Positions 33,738-41,540 of a stretch of 64,000 bases of DNA are shown one piece after another; position 1 is the stretch's first letter; every line of letters begins with the position of its first letter. The stretch spans positions 1-64,000 of the forward strand of contig NZ_JBDKWZ010000017.1 in NCBI RefSeq assembly GCF_039710355.1. Reading direction: 5' to 3'. Source of the DNA: Rapidithrix thailandica (lineage in GTDB: Bacteria; Bacteroidota; Bacteroidia; Cytophagales; Flammeovirgaceae). The notes under the pieces were generated by a model. The model was given only the letters and a program-made list of their open reading frames with translations. It ran no database searches and was not told the origin of the DNA. Position numbers and translations under genes: made by a program.

Positions 33738-36700
33738 ATGAAAACAAACGCAAGTTTACACTTACTATTATTCATGCTATTATGCTTTTCGCATATGCTA
33801 AATGCTCAAGAACAACCTGATTGGGAAAATCCTAAAATCTTTAGGGTAGGTACTGAAAAGCCTCATGCTACAGCCATTCCTTTTCCGGAAGTACAAACAC
33901 TATTCTCAAGTAAAAGAGAGCACTCTCCTTATTACAAATCTTTGAATGGCACCTGGAAGTTCAACTGGGTGCGCAAGCCGGCAGACCGGCCCAAGGACTT
34001 TTATAAAGAAGGATATGATGTGTCCGGTTGGGACAATATTCCTGTGCCTTCAAATTGGGAAATGCAGGGATATGGCATCCCGATTTATGTAAATGTCCAA
34101 TATCCTTTTCCGAAAAATCCTCCGTATATCCCTCATGAATACAACCCGGTGGGGTCATATAAGCGGACGTTCACGGTCCCTAAAGGTTGGGAAGGTCGTG
34201 AAATTTTTCTACACTTTGGTGCCGTGAAATCAGCAGCTTACTTTTGGGTGAACGGACAGAAACTCGGGTACAGTCAAGGGGCAAAAACGCCAACGGAATT
34301 TAACATTACTCCTTATTTGAAAGAGGGGGAGAACACCTTGTCCGTGGAAATTTATCGATGGTCGGATGGCTCTTATCTCGAAGATCAGGATTTCTGGCGT
34401 TTAAGCGGTATTGAACGGGATGTGTATTTATGGTCTGCTCCAAAAGTTCATATTCGCGACTTTTTTGTAAAAGCCAATCTGGTAGACAATTATTCAAATG
34501 GCCAACTTAATGTAGAAGTAGAGTTGAATAATTATCATCAGAAAAAGAAAATTAAAAATTACCGGTGTACACTGCAACTGTACGACCCGCAACAAAAATT
34601 GGTAGGGGAGAGTAGTCAGTCTTTTTCTCTCAAGAAAAACGCTAATACACAGTTATCTTTCTCACTGGCAATTGATAACCCAAAGAAGTGGTCGGCCGAA
34701 ACGCCTCATTTATACCAAACCGTACTGATTGTAAAAAATGATGAGGGTGGTATTGAAGAAGTTATCGGGTGTAAATCAGGTTTCCGTTCGGTAGAACTCA
34801 AAGGTGGACAGATGTTGGTCAACGGAAAGCCTATTTTGCTCAAAGGGACCAACCGCCACGAACACGATGAGTTTAGAGGGCATGTAGTGTCTGAGGAAAG
34901 TATGATTGAGGACATTCGCTTGATGAAGCAATTTAACATCAATGCCGTGCGGACCAGCCATTACCCTAATGACCCGCGCTTTTATGAACTCTGTGATGAA
35001 TATGGCTTGTATGTATACGATGAGGCAAATATAGAGTCGCATGGTATGGGCTATGGAGAAGAAAGTATAGCCAAATTTCCGCTCTGGAAAGAAGCCCATC
35101 TCGACCGTGTTTACAACATGTTGGAACGGGACAAAAACCACCCTTCGATCATCGTTTGGTCAATGGGAAATGAAGCCGGTAACGGTGTAAACTTCGAAGC
35201 TTGTTATGATTGGATGAAGGAGAGGGATAATACCCGTCTGGTACACTATGAGCGCGCCATTTACGACCGTAATACGGACATTATCGGTTTGATGTACTCC
35301 GGAATTGATTACATTGAAAAATATGCCCAAAAAGAACAGGACCGTCCTTTTATCTTGTGTGAATATGCGCATGCGATGGGTAATAGTACCGGAAATTTAC
35401 AAGAGTATTGGGACGTGATTGAGAAGTACAAGCACTTACAAGGCGGTTTCATTTGGGATTGGGTGGATCAAGGAATTGCGCAATATACACCAAGTGGTGA
35501 AAAGTACTGGGCCTTTGGTGGAGACTTCGGGCCAAAAGATGTTCCTAGTGATCAGAATTTTTGTATGAATGGTCTGGTATTTCCCGATCGCAGTATTCAC
35601 CCTGGAATTTGGGAAGTGAAAAAAGTGTATCAGTATGTGAAAATCAAAGCGGTAGACTTGGCAAACGGAAAAGTGGAAATCAGCAATGCTTATGATTTTA
35701 TATCTTTGAAAGGGTATGATATTCACTGGTCTGTGAAAGCCGATGGGAAAGTGATTCGTTCGGGTGTACTTGAATCTCCTTCGGTGCAACCGGGACAAAG
35801 CAAAACATTTGATATTGCTTATGGTGCTATTCAGCCGCAATCAGGCGTGGAATACTTTTTACATTTCAGTGTAAAACAAAAGGAAGAAGCTCCTTTGGTT
35901 CCTGCCGGATTTGAAGTGGCTTCCGAACAATTAAAATTACCTTTCGAAAAGAAAGTAACTCCGGTTCAAATCGCTTCTTTGCCTACATTGACCTTGGAAG
36001 ATGCCGGTGAACAAAGTATTATTCGTGGCGAAGAGTTTACCATCGTAGTGGACAAAGCTAAAGGTCAATTGGTTTCTTATAAATACCAAGGCACCGAACT
36101 GATCAATGCGGCTCCTGCTCCTAACTTCTGGAGAGCTCCAACGGACAATGACTTTGGTAATAACCTGCATAAACGCGCAAATATGTGGAGAACTGCCGGG
36201 AAAAATCGAGATTTATCTAACTGCACAGTAGAGCAAATCAGTCCTCAACAGGTTACGGTATCAACAGCATTCGAATTACCGGAGGTGAAATCAACCATAA
36301 CTGTACGATATACGGTGTTTGGCAATGGAGAAGTTGAAATCTATAACGATTTGAAAATCGGAAAAGAGGACTTACCCGAACTACCAAGGGTAGGGAATTT
36401 AATGCGTTTGCCTTTGTCTTTTGAAAAGATGGAGTGGTTTGGCCGTGGACCATTTGAAAACTATTGGGATCGTAAAACTGCTGCTTTTGTAGATCACTAT
36501 CAAAGTACGGTATCTGAGCAATACGTTCCTTATTCCAGCCCTCAGGAAAACGGAGGGAAAGAAGATATTCGTTGGGTGGCATTTGAAAATCCCGAAGGCA
36601 TCGGCATCCTGTTTACAGGAGCTCCTTCTTTTAGTGTCACTGCCATGCATTATACCCCGGAAGACCTTACGCAAGAATCCAGAGGAGTGAAGCATACGTA

Positions 36701-36911
36701 TGATCTGAAAAAGAGAAACTTTATTTCCTTAGCCATTGATTATAAACAAATGGGTGTTGGAGGAGATGACTCATGGGGAGCCCGCACCCATAAAGAATAT
36801 ACCTTGCCTGCCCAAGATTATTCTTATTCGTACCGGATGCGTCCGTATTCCAGAGGAATGGAACCTATGCAACTATCCAAAACGGTATACCCTTCAGGAG
36901 ATAACCAGTAA
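33738..36911 (+). CDS. Beta-galactosidase, glycoside hydrolase family 2 (LacZ type)
   Basis: 1057 residues from the ATG at 33738, chosen because it begins a signal peptide (MKTNASLHLLLFMLLCFSHM ... NAQ). Upstream in-frame codons belong to the dispersed repeat. The order is that of LacZ: sugar-binding jelly roll, Ig-like domain, TIM barrel, Ig-like, and the C-terminal bgal small-chain domain. The acid/base Glu is in VWSMGNEAGNG and the nucleophile Glu in FILCEYAHAMGNS; RTSHYPNDPRFYELCDEYG is the barrel signature. It hydrolyses terminal beta-galactosides, probably in the periplasm. No SusCD pair is nearby, so it is not within a recognisable polysaccharide-utilisation locus here. Confidence 0.95.
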   Translation: MKTNASLHLLLFMLLCFSHMLNAQEQPDWENPKIFRVGTEKPHATAIPFPEVQTLFSSKREHSPYYKSLNGTWKFNWVRKPADRPKDFYKEGYDVSGWDNIPVPSNWEMQGYGIPIYVNVQYPFPKNPPYIPHEYNPVGSYKRTFTVPKGWEGREIFLHFGAVKSAAYFWVNGQKLGYSQGAKTPTEFNITPYLKEGENTLSVEIYRWSDGSYLEDQDFWRLSGIERDVYLWSAPKVHIRDFFVKANLVDNYSNGQLNVEVELNNYHQKKKIKNYRCTLQLYDPQQKLVGESSQSFSLKKNANTQLSFSLAIDNPKKWSAETPHLYQTVLIVKNDEGGIEEVIGCKSGFRSVELKGGQMLVNGKPILLKGTNRHEHDEFRGHVVSEESMIEDIRLMKQFNINAVRTSHYPNDPRFYELCDEYGLYVYDEANIESHGMGYGEESIAKFPLWKEAHLDRVYNMLERDKNHPSIIVWSMGNEAGNGVNFEACYDWMKERDNTRLVHYERAIYDRNTDIIGLMYSGIDYIEKYAQKEQDRPFILCEYAHAMGNSTGNLQEYWDVIEKYKHLQGGFIWDWVDQGIAQYTPSGEKYWAFGGDFGPKDVPSDQNFCMNGLVFPDRSIHPGIWEVKKVYQYVKIKAVDLANGKVEISNAYDFISLKGYDIHWSVKADGKVIRSGVLESPSVQPGQSKTFDIAYGAIQPQSGVEYFLHFSVKQKEEAPLVPAGFEVASEQLKLPFEKKVTPVQIASLPTLTLEDAGEQSIIRGEEFTIVVDKAKGQLVSYKYQGTELINAAPAPNFWRAPTDNDFGNNLHKRANMWRTAGKNRDLSNCTVEQISPQQVTVSTAFELPEVKSTITVRYTVFGNGEVEIYNDLKIGKEDLPELPRVGNLMRLPLSFEKMEWFGRGPFENYWDRKTAAFVDHYQSTVSEQYVPYSSPQENGGKEDIRWVAFENPEGIGILFTGAPSFSVTAMHYTPEDLTQESRGVKHTYDLKKRNFISLAIDYKQMGVGGDDSWGARTHKEYTLPAQDYSYSYRMRPYSRGMEPMQLSKTVYPSGDNQ

Positions 36912-36936
36912 TTGATTTCTATGTATATAAAATAGA

Positions 36937-36973
36937 AAGAGGCTGTTCCGGAGATTTTCCGGAACAGCCTCTT
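36937..36973. terminator. Terminator after the beta-galactosidase gene
   Basis: A 15-bp stem (AAGAGGCTGTTCCGG at 36937-36951 with CCGGAACAGCCTCTT at 36959-36973) with a 7-nt loop, followed by ATTTATTT. Confidence 0.85.
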
Positions 36974-37029
36974 ATTTATTTCAGTTCAGTTGAAAAACGA
37001 ACTGAGAAAGTATAGAAATTGACTTCTTT

Positions 37030-37095
37030 TCTCAATCCTTGAACTCTTCTATTCTTCAATCCTTCTATCCTTCAACTTTCCAATCCCTCTACCTT
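37030..37095. repeat. Pyrimidine-rich degenerate CCTTCAATC-type tract, copy 1
   Basis: A run of loosely repeated 9-12-bp units of CTTCAATCCTTC type. It ends 4 bp from the stop codon of the minus-strand Gfo/Idh/MocA gene, so that mRNA would carry a purine-rich GAAGGATTGAAG 3' end. Related tracts occur at 39361-39448 and 41455-41540 in the same position. Confidence 0.6.
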
Positions 37096-37098
37096 AGA

Positions 37099-38442
37099 TT
37101 AATACCTGGGTTCCCAACCTTTTTCATAGGTTCTGCCCCACATTTGCATGGCTTCTCCGTCTCCTAAAATTTTTCCGGTGTTCGGATCAATCAGAAGGTT
37201 ACGGCCAACCTTTTGTGAAATATTTCCTAAGTGGCAGAGCAAGTTACTCTTATACCCTTCATCAATAGGGGAGTTTTGCTGTTTGCCCTCCCGGATGGCA
37301 TCCAAGAAATTACTCATATGTTTTACATCCAGACTTCCTCTGCCGACCGTGTCTGTGGTGGCACTGGCATCATTTTCCGTAATTTCTTTAAGTTTATTGC
37401 CATCCAAATCCCAGGCAATATAAATATTACGGTCGAGTAGGATGGTCCCTTTAGTTCCATGAATAGTAGCACCTCTGCCCCGGTTGTGATATTTAGACGG
37501 GTTACAACTTTTACCTTCCCATGTAATCATTTTTCCTCCCTCAAATTCAAAGTTGGCGACTTGGGTATCGTAAAATTCCCAGTCATCGTCAAAGTGGTAC
37601 CTTCCTCCGTTGGAAGTTACCTTAGTCGGATATTTTACGCCCAAGGCCCAACGGCAAATATCGATTTCGTGGGTACCGTTGTTATTGATTTCGCCGGTGC
37701 CCCAATGCCAGAACCAGTGCCAGTTGTAATGCACCCAGATATCTTGGAAATCCCTGCGTGGAGCCGGGCCTTGCCATAAGTCCCAGTTGAGCCATTCGGG
37801 GGTAGCTACTTTTTTACCTGTACCAATGGTTCCCCTTTTGTTAGAATACCAGGCTTTGCCAAAATACACCTCACCGATCAAGCCCTCCTGAATATCCAGC
37901 ATGGCTTGGATGGAAGTAGGAGCAGAGCGCTGTTGGTTGCCCATTTGCACCACTTTTCCATGCTTTTTTTGCGCTTCTACCAGCCATTCTCCTTCCTGTG
38001 GGTTGTGGCAACAAGGTTTCTCTACATATACGTGTTTACCTGCTGCAACTCCTGCAATGGCCATCGGAGCGTGTAAGTGGTCCGGCGTAGCGATGGCAAT
38101 GGCATCTACATCTTTAATTTCTAACAGTTTGCGGAAATCCTCTTCGGTTTTAGGTTTTTTGCCAGTCCTTTCGGAAAAGAGTTGAATGCCCTTTTCCATC
38201 GCCCGTGTATCCACGTCACATAAATAACCGAGGGAAGTGTTTTTAGAGTCGGCAATCGCGTGTGTCAAAGCCTGTCCCCGGCCATTGATCCCGATGACAG
38301 CAAAATTAACCCGGTCATTGGCTCCTAAAATATTGGCATATGATTTCGCTGAAAACGAAAACGCCAATCCCATGCCTCCAATGGCCGATTTTTTCAAGAA
38401 ATCTCTTCGCGCGTTAGTCGTACTTTTCTTTAATTTTTTCAT
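37099..38442 (-). CDS. Gfo/Idh/MocA family oxidoreductase with Tat signal
   Basis: 447 residues. The N-terminus ARRDFLKKSAIGGMGLAFSF is a twin-arginine signal, so the enzyme is exported folded with its NAD(P) cofactor. The Rossmann domain opens VNFAVIGINGRGQAL; ATPDHLHAPMAIAGVAAGKH and YVEKPCCHN are family hallmarks, the latter with the Glu-Lys-Pro motif. The C-terminal domain with WHWFWHWGTGEINNNGTHEID is typical of the large Bacteroidota group of exported sugar oxidoreductases, some acting as glycosidases by redox chemistry. Downstream of beta-galactosidase but convergent with it. Confidence 0.92.
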   Translation of the reverse strand: MKKLKKSTTNARRDFLKKSAIGGMGLAFSFSAKSYANILGANDRVNFAVIGINGRGQALTHAIADSKNTSLGYLCDVDTRAMEKGIQLFSERTGKKPKTEEDFRKLLEIKDVDAIAIATPDHLHAPMAIAGVAAGKHVYVEKPCCHNPQEGEWLVEAQKKHGKVVQMGNQQRSAPTSIQAMLDIQEGLIGEVYFGKAWYSNKRGTIGTGKKVATPEWLNWDLWQGPAPRRDFQDIWVHYNWHWFWHWGTGEINNNGTHEIDICRWALGVKYPTKVTSNGGRYHFDDDWEFYDTQVANFEFEGGKMITWEGKSCNPSKYHNRGRGATIHGTKGTILLDRNIYIAWDLDGNKLKEITENDASATTDTVGRGSLDVKHMSNFLDAIREGKQQNSPIDEGYKSNLLCHLGNISQKVGRNLLIDPNTGKILGDGEAMQMWGRTYEKGWEPRY

Positions 38443-38760
38443 TTTTAATTGACTAGATTATTGAATATGATCCTTCAAAGGTTAATGTTACTACAGTGCT
38501 CACTAAAAAACAAACGATTGTCAAAATAAACTTCCCAGTATATAGTTGTTGGCCTGTCAATATCTTACATTATGTTTTTTCTTCCTAAAATTTGGGATAA
38601 ATGCTTATAAGTGTCTGATTATTATGACTTATACGTTTTGTTTGTCGCCTTGTAAAAAGCTTAAATGAAATTTTGCAATAGTGATTTTGTGTGAAATTTT
38701 TATAACCAATTAAAAACTTACGCGTATCAGAGATTAAAACTAAACTAAAACAAAAAACGC
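38443..38760. other. Divergent intergenic region
   Basis: 318 AT-rich bases between the divergent Gfo/Idh/MocA and outer-membrane barrel genes. It must hold both promoters, but I find no exact TAnnTTTG box, operator palindrome or RNA. Confidence 0.4.
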
Positions 38761-39270
38761 ATGAAAAAATTAATCACAACTTTTGTTCTGGGGTCTTTAT
38801 TTGCCATCTCAACAGCTTTTGCACAACAAGGTGTCATCAATGTAGGGGGTGGACTGGTTTACGGTTCGGAAATCGAAAACTTGGGCCTTGGAGTGAATGG
38901 ACAGTACTTTTTTACGGATAATATAGCGGGGCAGGCAGAAATCAATTTCTTCTTCCCGAAAGAACAAGGCGCTATCAAAAGCTCACTATGGGACATAAGC
39001 TTGAATGCCAATTATGTGTTTGATACGGACATTGCTGTCAAACCTTATCTGTTAGGCGGATTAAATATAGCTTCGGCAAAAGTGAAAGCAGAATCCATTT
39101 ATGGGGATTTCACGAGTACCGATACAAAAGTTGGTTTAAACATTGGGGGAGGAGCCGATTTTGACATTGGAAAGGCCGTGACTCCTAATGCACAGCTCCG
39201 TTATGTGATCGGTGATTATGATCAATTGGTCCTTTTATTAGGAGTGAAATTAAATATCGGAAGATTATAA
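38761..39270 (+). CDS. Small outer-membrane beta-barrel protein
   Basis: 169 residues: signal peptide ending STAFAQQ, then amphipathic strands with turn signatures (VINVGGGLVYGSEIENLGLG, VKPYLLGGLNIASAKVK, FDIGKAVTPNAQLRYVIGD) and a final strand LVLLLGVKLNIGRL as in 8-stranded OmpA/OmpX-like barrels. No enzymatic residues. Likely a porin-like or structural outer-membrane protein; function unknown. Single gene with its own strong terminator. Confidence 0.85.
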   Translation: MKKLITTFVLGSLFAISTAFAQQGVINVGGGLVYGSEIENLGLGVNGQYFFTDNIAGQAEINFFFPKEQGAIKSSLWDISLNANYVFDTDIAVKPYLLGGLNIASAKVKAESIYGDFTSTDTKVGLNIGGGADFDIGKAVTPNAQLRYVIGDYDQLVLLLGVKLNIGRL

Positions 39271-39288
39271 ACCCATAGGAAATATAAG

Positions 39289-39327
39289 AACAAAGCCCTG
39301 GCAATCTTTGACTGCCAGGGCTTTGTT
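39289..39327 (+). terminator. Strong terminator after the barrel protein gene
   Basis: A perfect 15-bp stem: AACAAAGCCCTGGCA (39289-39303) with TGCCAGGGCTTTGTT (39313-39327), 9-nt loop, then TGTTCC. Confidence 0.85.
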
Positions 39328-39360
39328 GTTCCTTTAATTCAAATCGAAAGAAAGGCTTCG

Positions 39361-39448
39361 GTCCTTTACCTCCCTAATCCTTCATCCCTCAATCCTCCAT
39401 TCTTTCCTTCCTCCAACCCCTCATCCCTTCAACCCTTCATTCCTTCAA
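39361..39448. repeat. Pyrimidine-rich degenerate CCTTCAACCC-type tract, copy 2
   Basis: About 88 bp of loosely repeated CTTCATCCCTCAATCC and CTTCAACCCTTCATTCC units ending 3 bp before the stop codon of the minus-strand SulP gene. It corresponds to the tracts at 37030 and 41455. Confidence 0.65.
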
Positions 39449-39450
39449 AA

Positions 39451-41037
39451 TTAAGTAGGGTCTTGCATCACAAAGTAGCGAGGGTCATCGGCTTCTTCAA
39501 TGATTTTTACATTGACAAGTTGATTGGCTTTCTCCAATAAATTCCGACAATCTTGACTCAGGTGTTTAAACTCTACCTTTTTCCCGACTTTGGCATAGCG
39601 TTCACTCAAGGTATTGAGCGCTTCAATGCCGGAGTGGTCCGCTACTCTGGATTCCAGGAAGTCAACGATAACATGATCAGGGTCGTTTTGCGGATCAAAT
39701 TTGGTTTGGAATAAAGTAGTGGATCCAAAGAATAGAGGTCCCCATACTTCGTAATGTTTGATGCCTTGTTTGTCAACCTTCTTTCTGACACGGATTCGTT
39801 TGGCATTTTCCCAGGCAAAGGCCAATGCGGAAACAATTACACCGGCAAATACTGCAATGGCCAAATCAAAGATAACCGTTAAGGCAGAAACCAACACAAT
39901 GACTAAAGCATCGGTTAAAGGTACCTTATTTAAGGTTTTGAAAGAAGACCAGGCAAAGGTGCTGATGACCACGACAAACATCACCCCTGTGAGGGCTGCA
40001 ATAGGGATCATTTCGATTAATGAAGAACCTACTAAGATAAATACCAAGAGGAATAAAGCGGCTGAGATGCCGGAAGTACGTCCTTTCCCTCCCGAATTGA
40101 CATTGATCATACTTTGTCCGATCATGGCACATCCACCCATACCACCAAAGAAACCCGTGATGATATTAGCCGTTCCTTGGGCCACACATTCTTGATTACT
40201 GTTGCCACGGGTTTCGGTTAACTCATCAATTAGCGACAAGGTCATTAATGATTCGATCAAACCGATGGCCGCCAGGATGGCTGCATAAGGAAAGATAATT
40301 TTTAAATTTTCCCAAGTAAGATCCACCATCGGGATATGAAAATCAGGGAAACCACCTCCTACGGAAGCTTTGTCTCCTACGGTAACGGTATTAAGGTTAA
40401 ACCCGATGACAACCAATGTAACGAATACAATGGCGACAAGCGAGGACGGAACAGCTTTGGTGAGCTTGGGAAACAAATAGATGATGGCCATCGTCAAGCA
40501 CATAAGCCCTATCATGATTAGTAAGTCTTCACTCACCATGATGTGAGAAGTCCAAAGTGAATAGAAGGATAGGTCTAATTGGAATAGGACTTCTGCATTT
40601 GGTATTTTAAAAGAATCCAGTTGTGCTACAAAAATTACAATGGCCAAACCGTTCACAAACCCAAGCATTACCGGATGAGGAATGAGACGGACGAATTTTC
40701 CCAAGCGCAACAAGCCGGCACCAATCTGCAAGATTCCCATTAGCACGACCGTAGCAAACAAATATTCTACACCATGATCAGCCACCAAAGATACCATTAC
40801 GACAGCCAATGCCCCGGTGGCTCCGGAAATCATACCGGGTCTGCCTCCAATCAAAGCAGTAACCAAACCTACAATAAATGCTGCATACAAGCCGACCAGG
40901 GGCTCTACATCCGCCACAAAAGCAAAGGCCACCGCTTCCGGTACCAGTGCCAATGCAACCGTCAGGCCAGACAGTAGGTCATCTTTGAGGTTTGCAGGTT
41001 TTCGAACTTCAATGTTGAAAAACTTCGGTTCTTTCAT
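39451..41037 (-). CDS. SulP-family anion transporter with STAS domain
   Basis: 528 residues. About 10-12 membrane segments with the SulP N-terminal signature LSGLTVALALVPEAVAFAFV and GLYAAFIVGLVTALIG, and GFFGGMGGCAMIGQS in the core. A cytoplasmic STAS domain fills the last ~90 residues (VIVDFLESRVADHSGIEALN). SulP proteins move sulfate, bicarbonate or dicarboxylates with H+ or Na+; the sequence does not decide among them. The closest-looking relatives are bicarbonate/SulP carriers of Bacteroidota. A second, distinct SulP gene lies at 50350-52083. Confidence 0.92.
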   Translation of the reverse strand: MKEPKFFNIEVRKPANLKDDLLSGLTVALALVPEAVAFAFVADVEPLVGLYAAFIVGLVTALIGGRPGMISGATGALAVVMVSLVADHGVEYLFATVVLMGILQIGAGLLRLGKFVRLIPHPVMLGFVNGLAIVIFVAQLDSFKIPNAEVLFQLDLSFYSLWTSHIMVSEDLLIMIGLMCLTMAIIYLFPKLTKAVPSSLVAIVFVTLVVIGFNLNTVTVGDKASVGGGFPDFHIPMVDLTWENLKIIFPYAAILAAIGLIESLMTLSLIDELTETRGNSNQECVAQGTANIITGFFGGMGGCAMIGQSMINVNSGGKGRTSGISAALFLLVFILVGSSLIEMIPIAALTGVMFVVVISTFAWSSFKTLNKVPLTDALVIVLVSALTVIFDLAIAVFAGVIVSALAFAWENAKRIRVRKKVDKQGIKHYEVWGPLFFGSTTLFQTKFDPQNDPDHVIVDFLESRVADHSGIEALNTLSERYAKVGKKVEFKHLSQDCRNLLEKANQLVNVKIIEEADDPRYFVMQDPT

Positions 41038-41133
41038 AGTTTGTATTAATTCTCAATAAGTAAGTAATTGTTCACCTTTCAGTCTACCTGTTACCCGTAA
41101 ACAGTTATATAGCGTTGGGTAGCGATAGCCATT

Positions 41134-41180
41134 ATAAAAAAAACAGGTAGCCGTTCGCCACTACGAACGGCTACCTGTTT
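41134..41180 (-). terminator. Strong hairpin between GH97 and SulP genes
   Basis: A perfect 17-bp stem (AAACAGGTAGCCGTTCG at 41141-41157 with CGAACGGCTACCTGTTT at 41164-41180) and a 6-nt loop. On the minus strand it is followed by a run of eight T (41141-41134), so it would end transcripts arriving from the GH97 gene with a long 3' UTR, and protect the SulP promoter. The rest of 41038-41537 carries only repeats. Confidence 0.8.
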
Positions 41181-41290
41181 CATATTTACCAATGATCTTG
41201 TCAATGTTAGTGTTGATTCCGGAGCACGATTTTCCGGTGCTTTCCAATCCCTTCAAATTGTCTTTTCTTTTGTGATCGCATGTTTGCGAA

Positions 41291-41323
41291 GGCATCCAAA
41301 GCCATTCAAACATGCTCTTAGTC
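41291..41323 (+). repeat. Dispersed intergenic repeat, end fragment (copy F)
   Basis: GGCATCCAAAGCCATTCAAA followed by CATGCTCTTAGTC; the ending is identical to copies A, C and D. Only the terminal 30-odd bases are recognisable. Confidence 0.55.
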
Positions 41324-41454
41324 AATCAAATGAATCTGCAAAAGTAACAGGATTTTAGAAAAAAACTACTAGAGGTAATAGATATCATTAAGGGTAGGGA
41401 GGGATTTTGAAAAGCTGGTAATGAATCAAACTACAAACTTCCCAAAGTTTAATT

Positions 41455-41540
41455 CCCTCCCTTTTAACTTACATTTCTCTATGCCTCAGCTCTTCAACCC
41501 TTCCCTCATTCCTTCAACCCTTCATTCCTTCAACCCTTCA
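41455..41540. repeat. Pyrimidine-rich degenerate CCTTCAACCC-type tract, copy 3
   Basis: TTCAACCCTTCCCTCATTCC and following units, ending at the stop codon of the minus-strand GH97 gene (TCA at 41538-41540). Its most regular part repeats a ~20-bp CCTTCAACCCTTCATT pattern also seen in copy 2. Confidence 0.65.
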
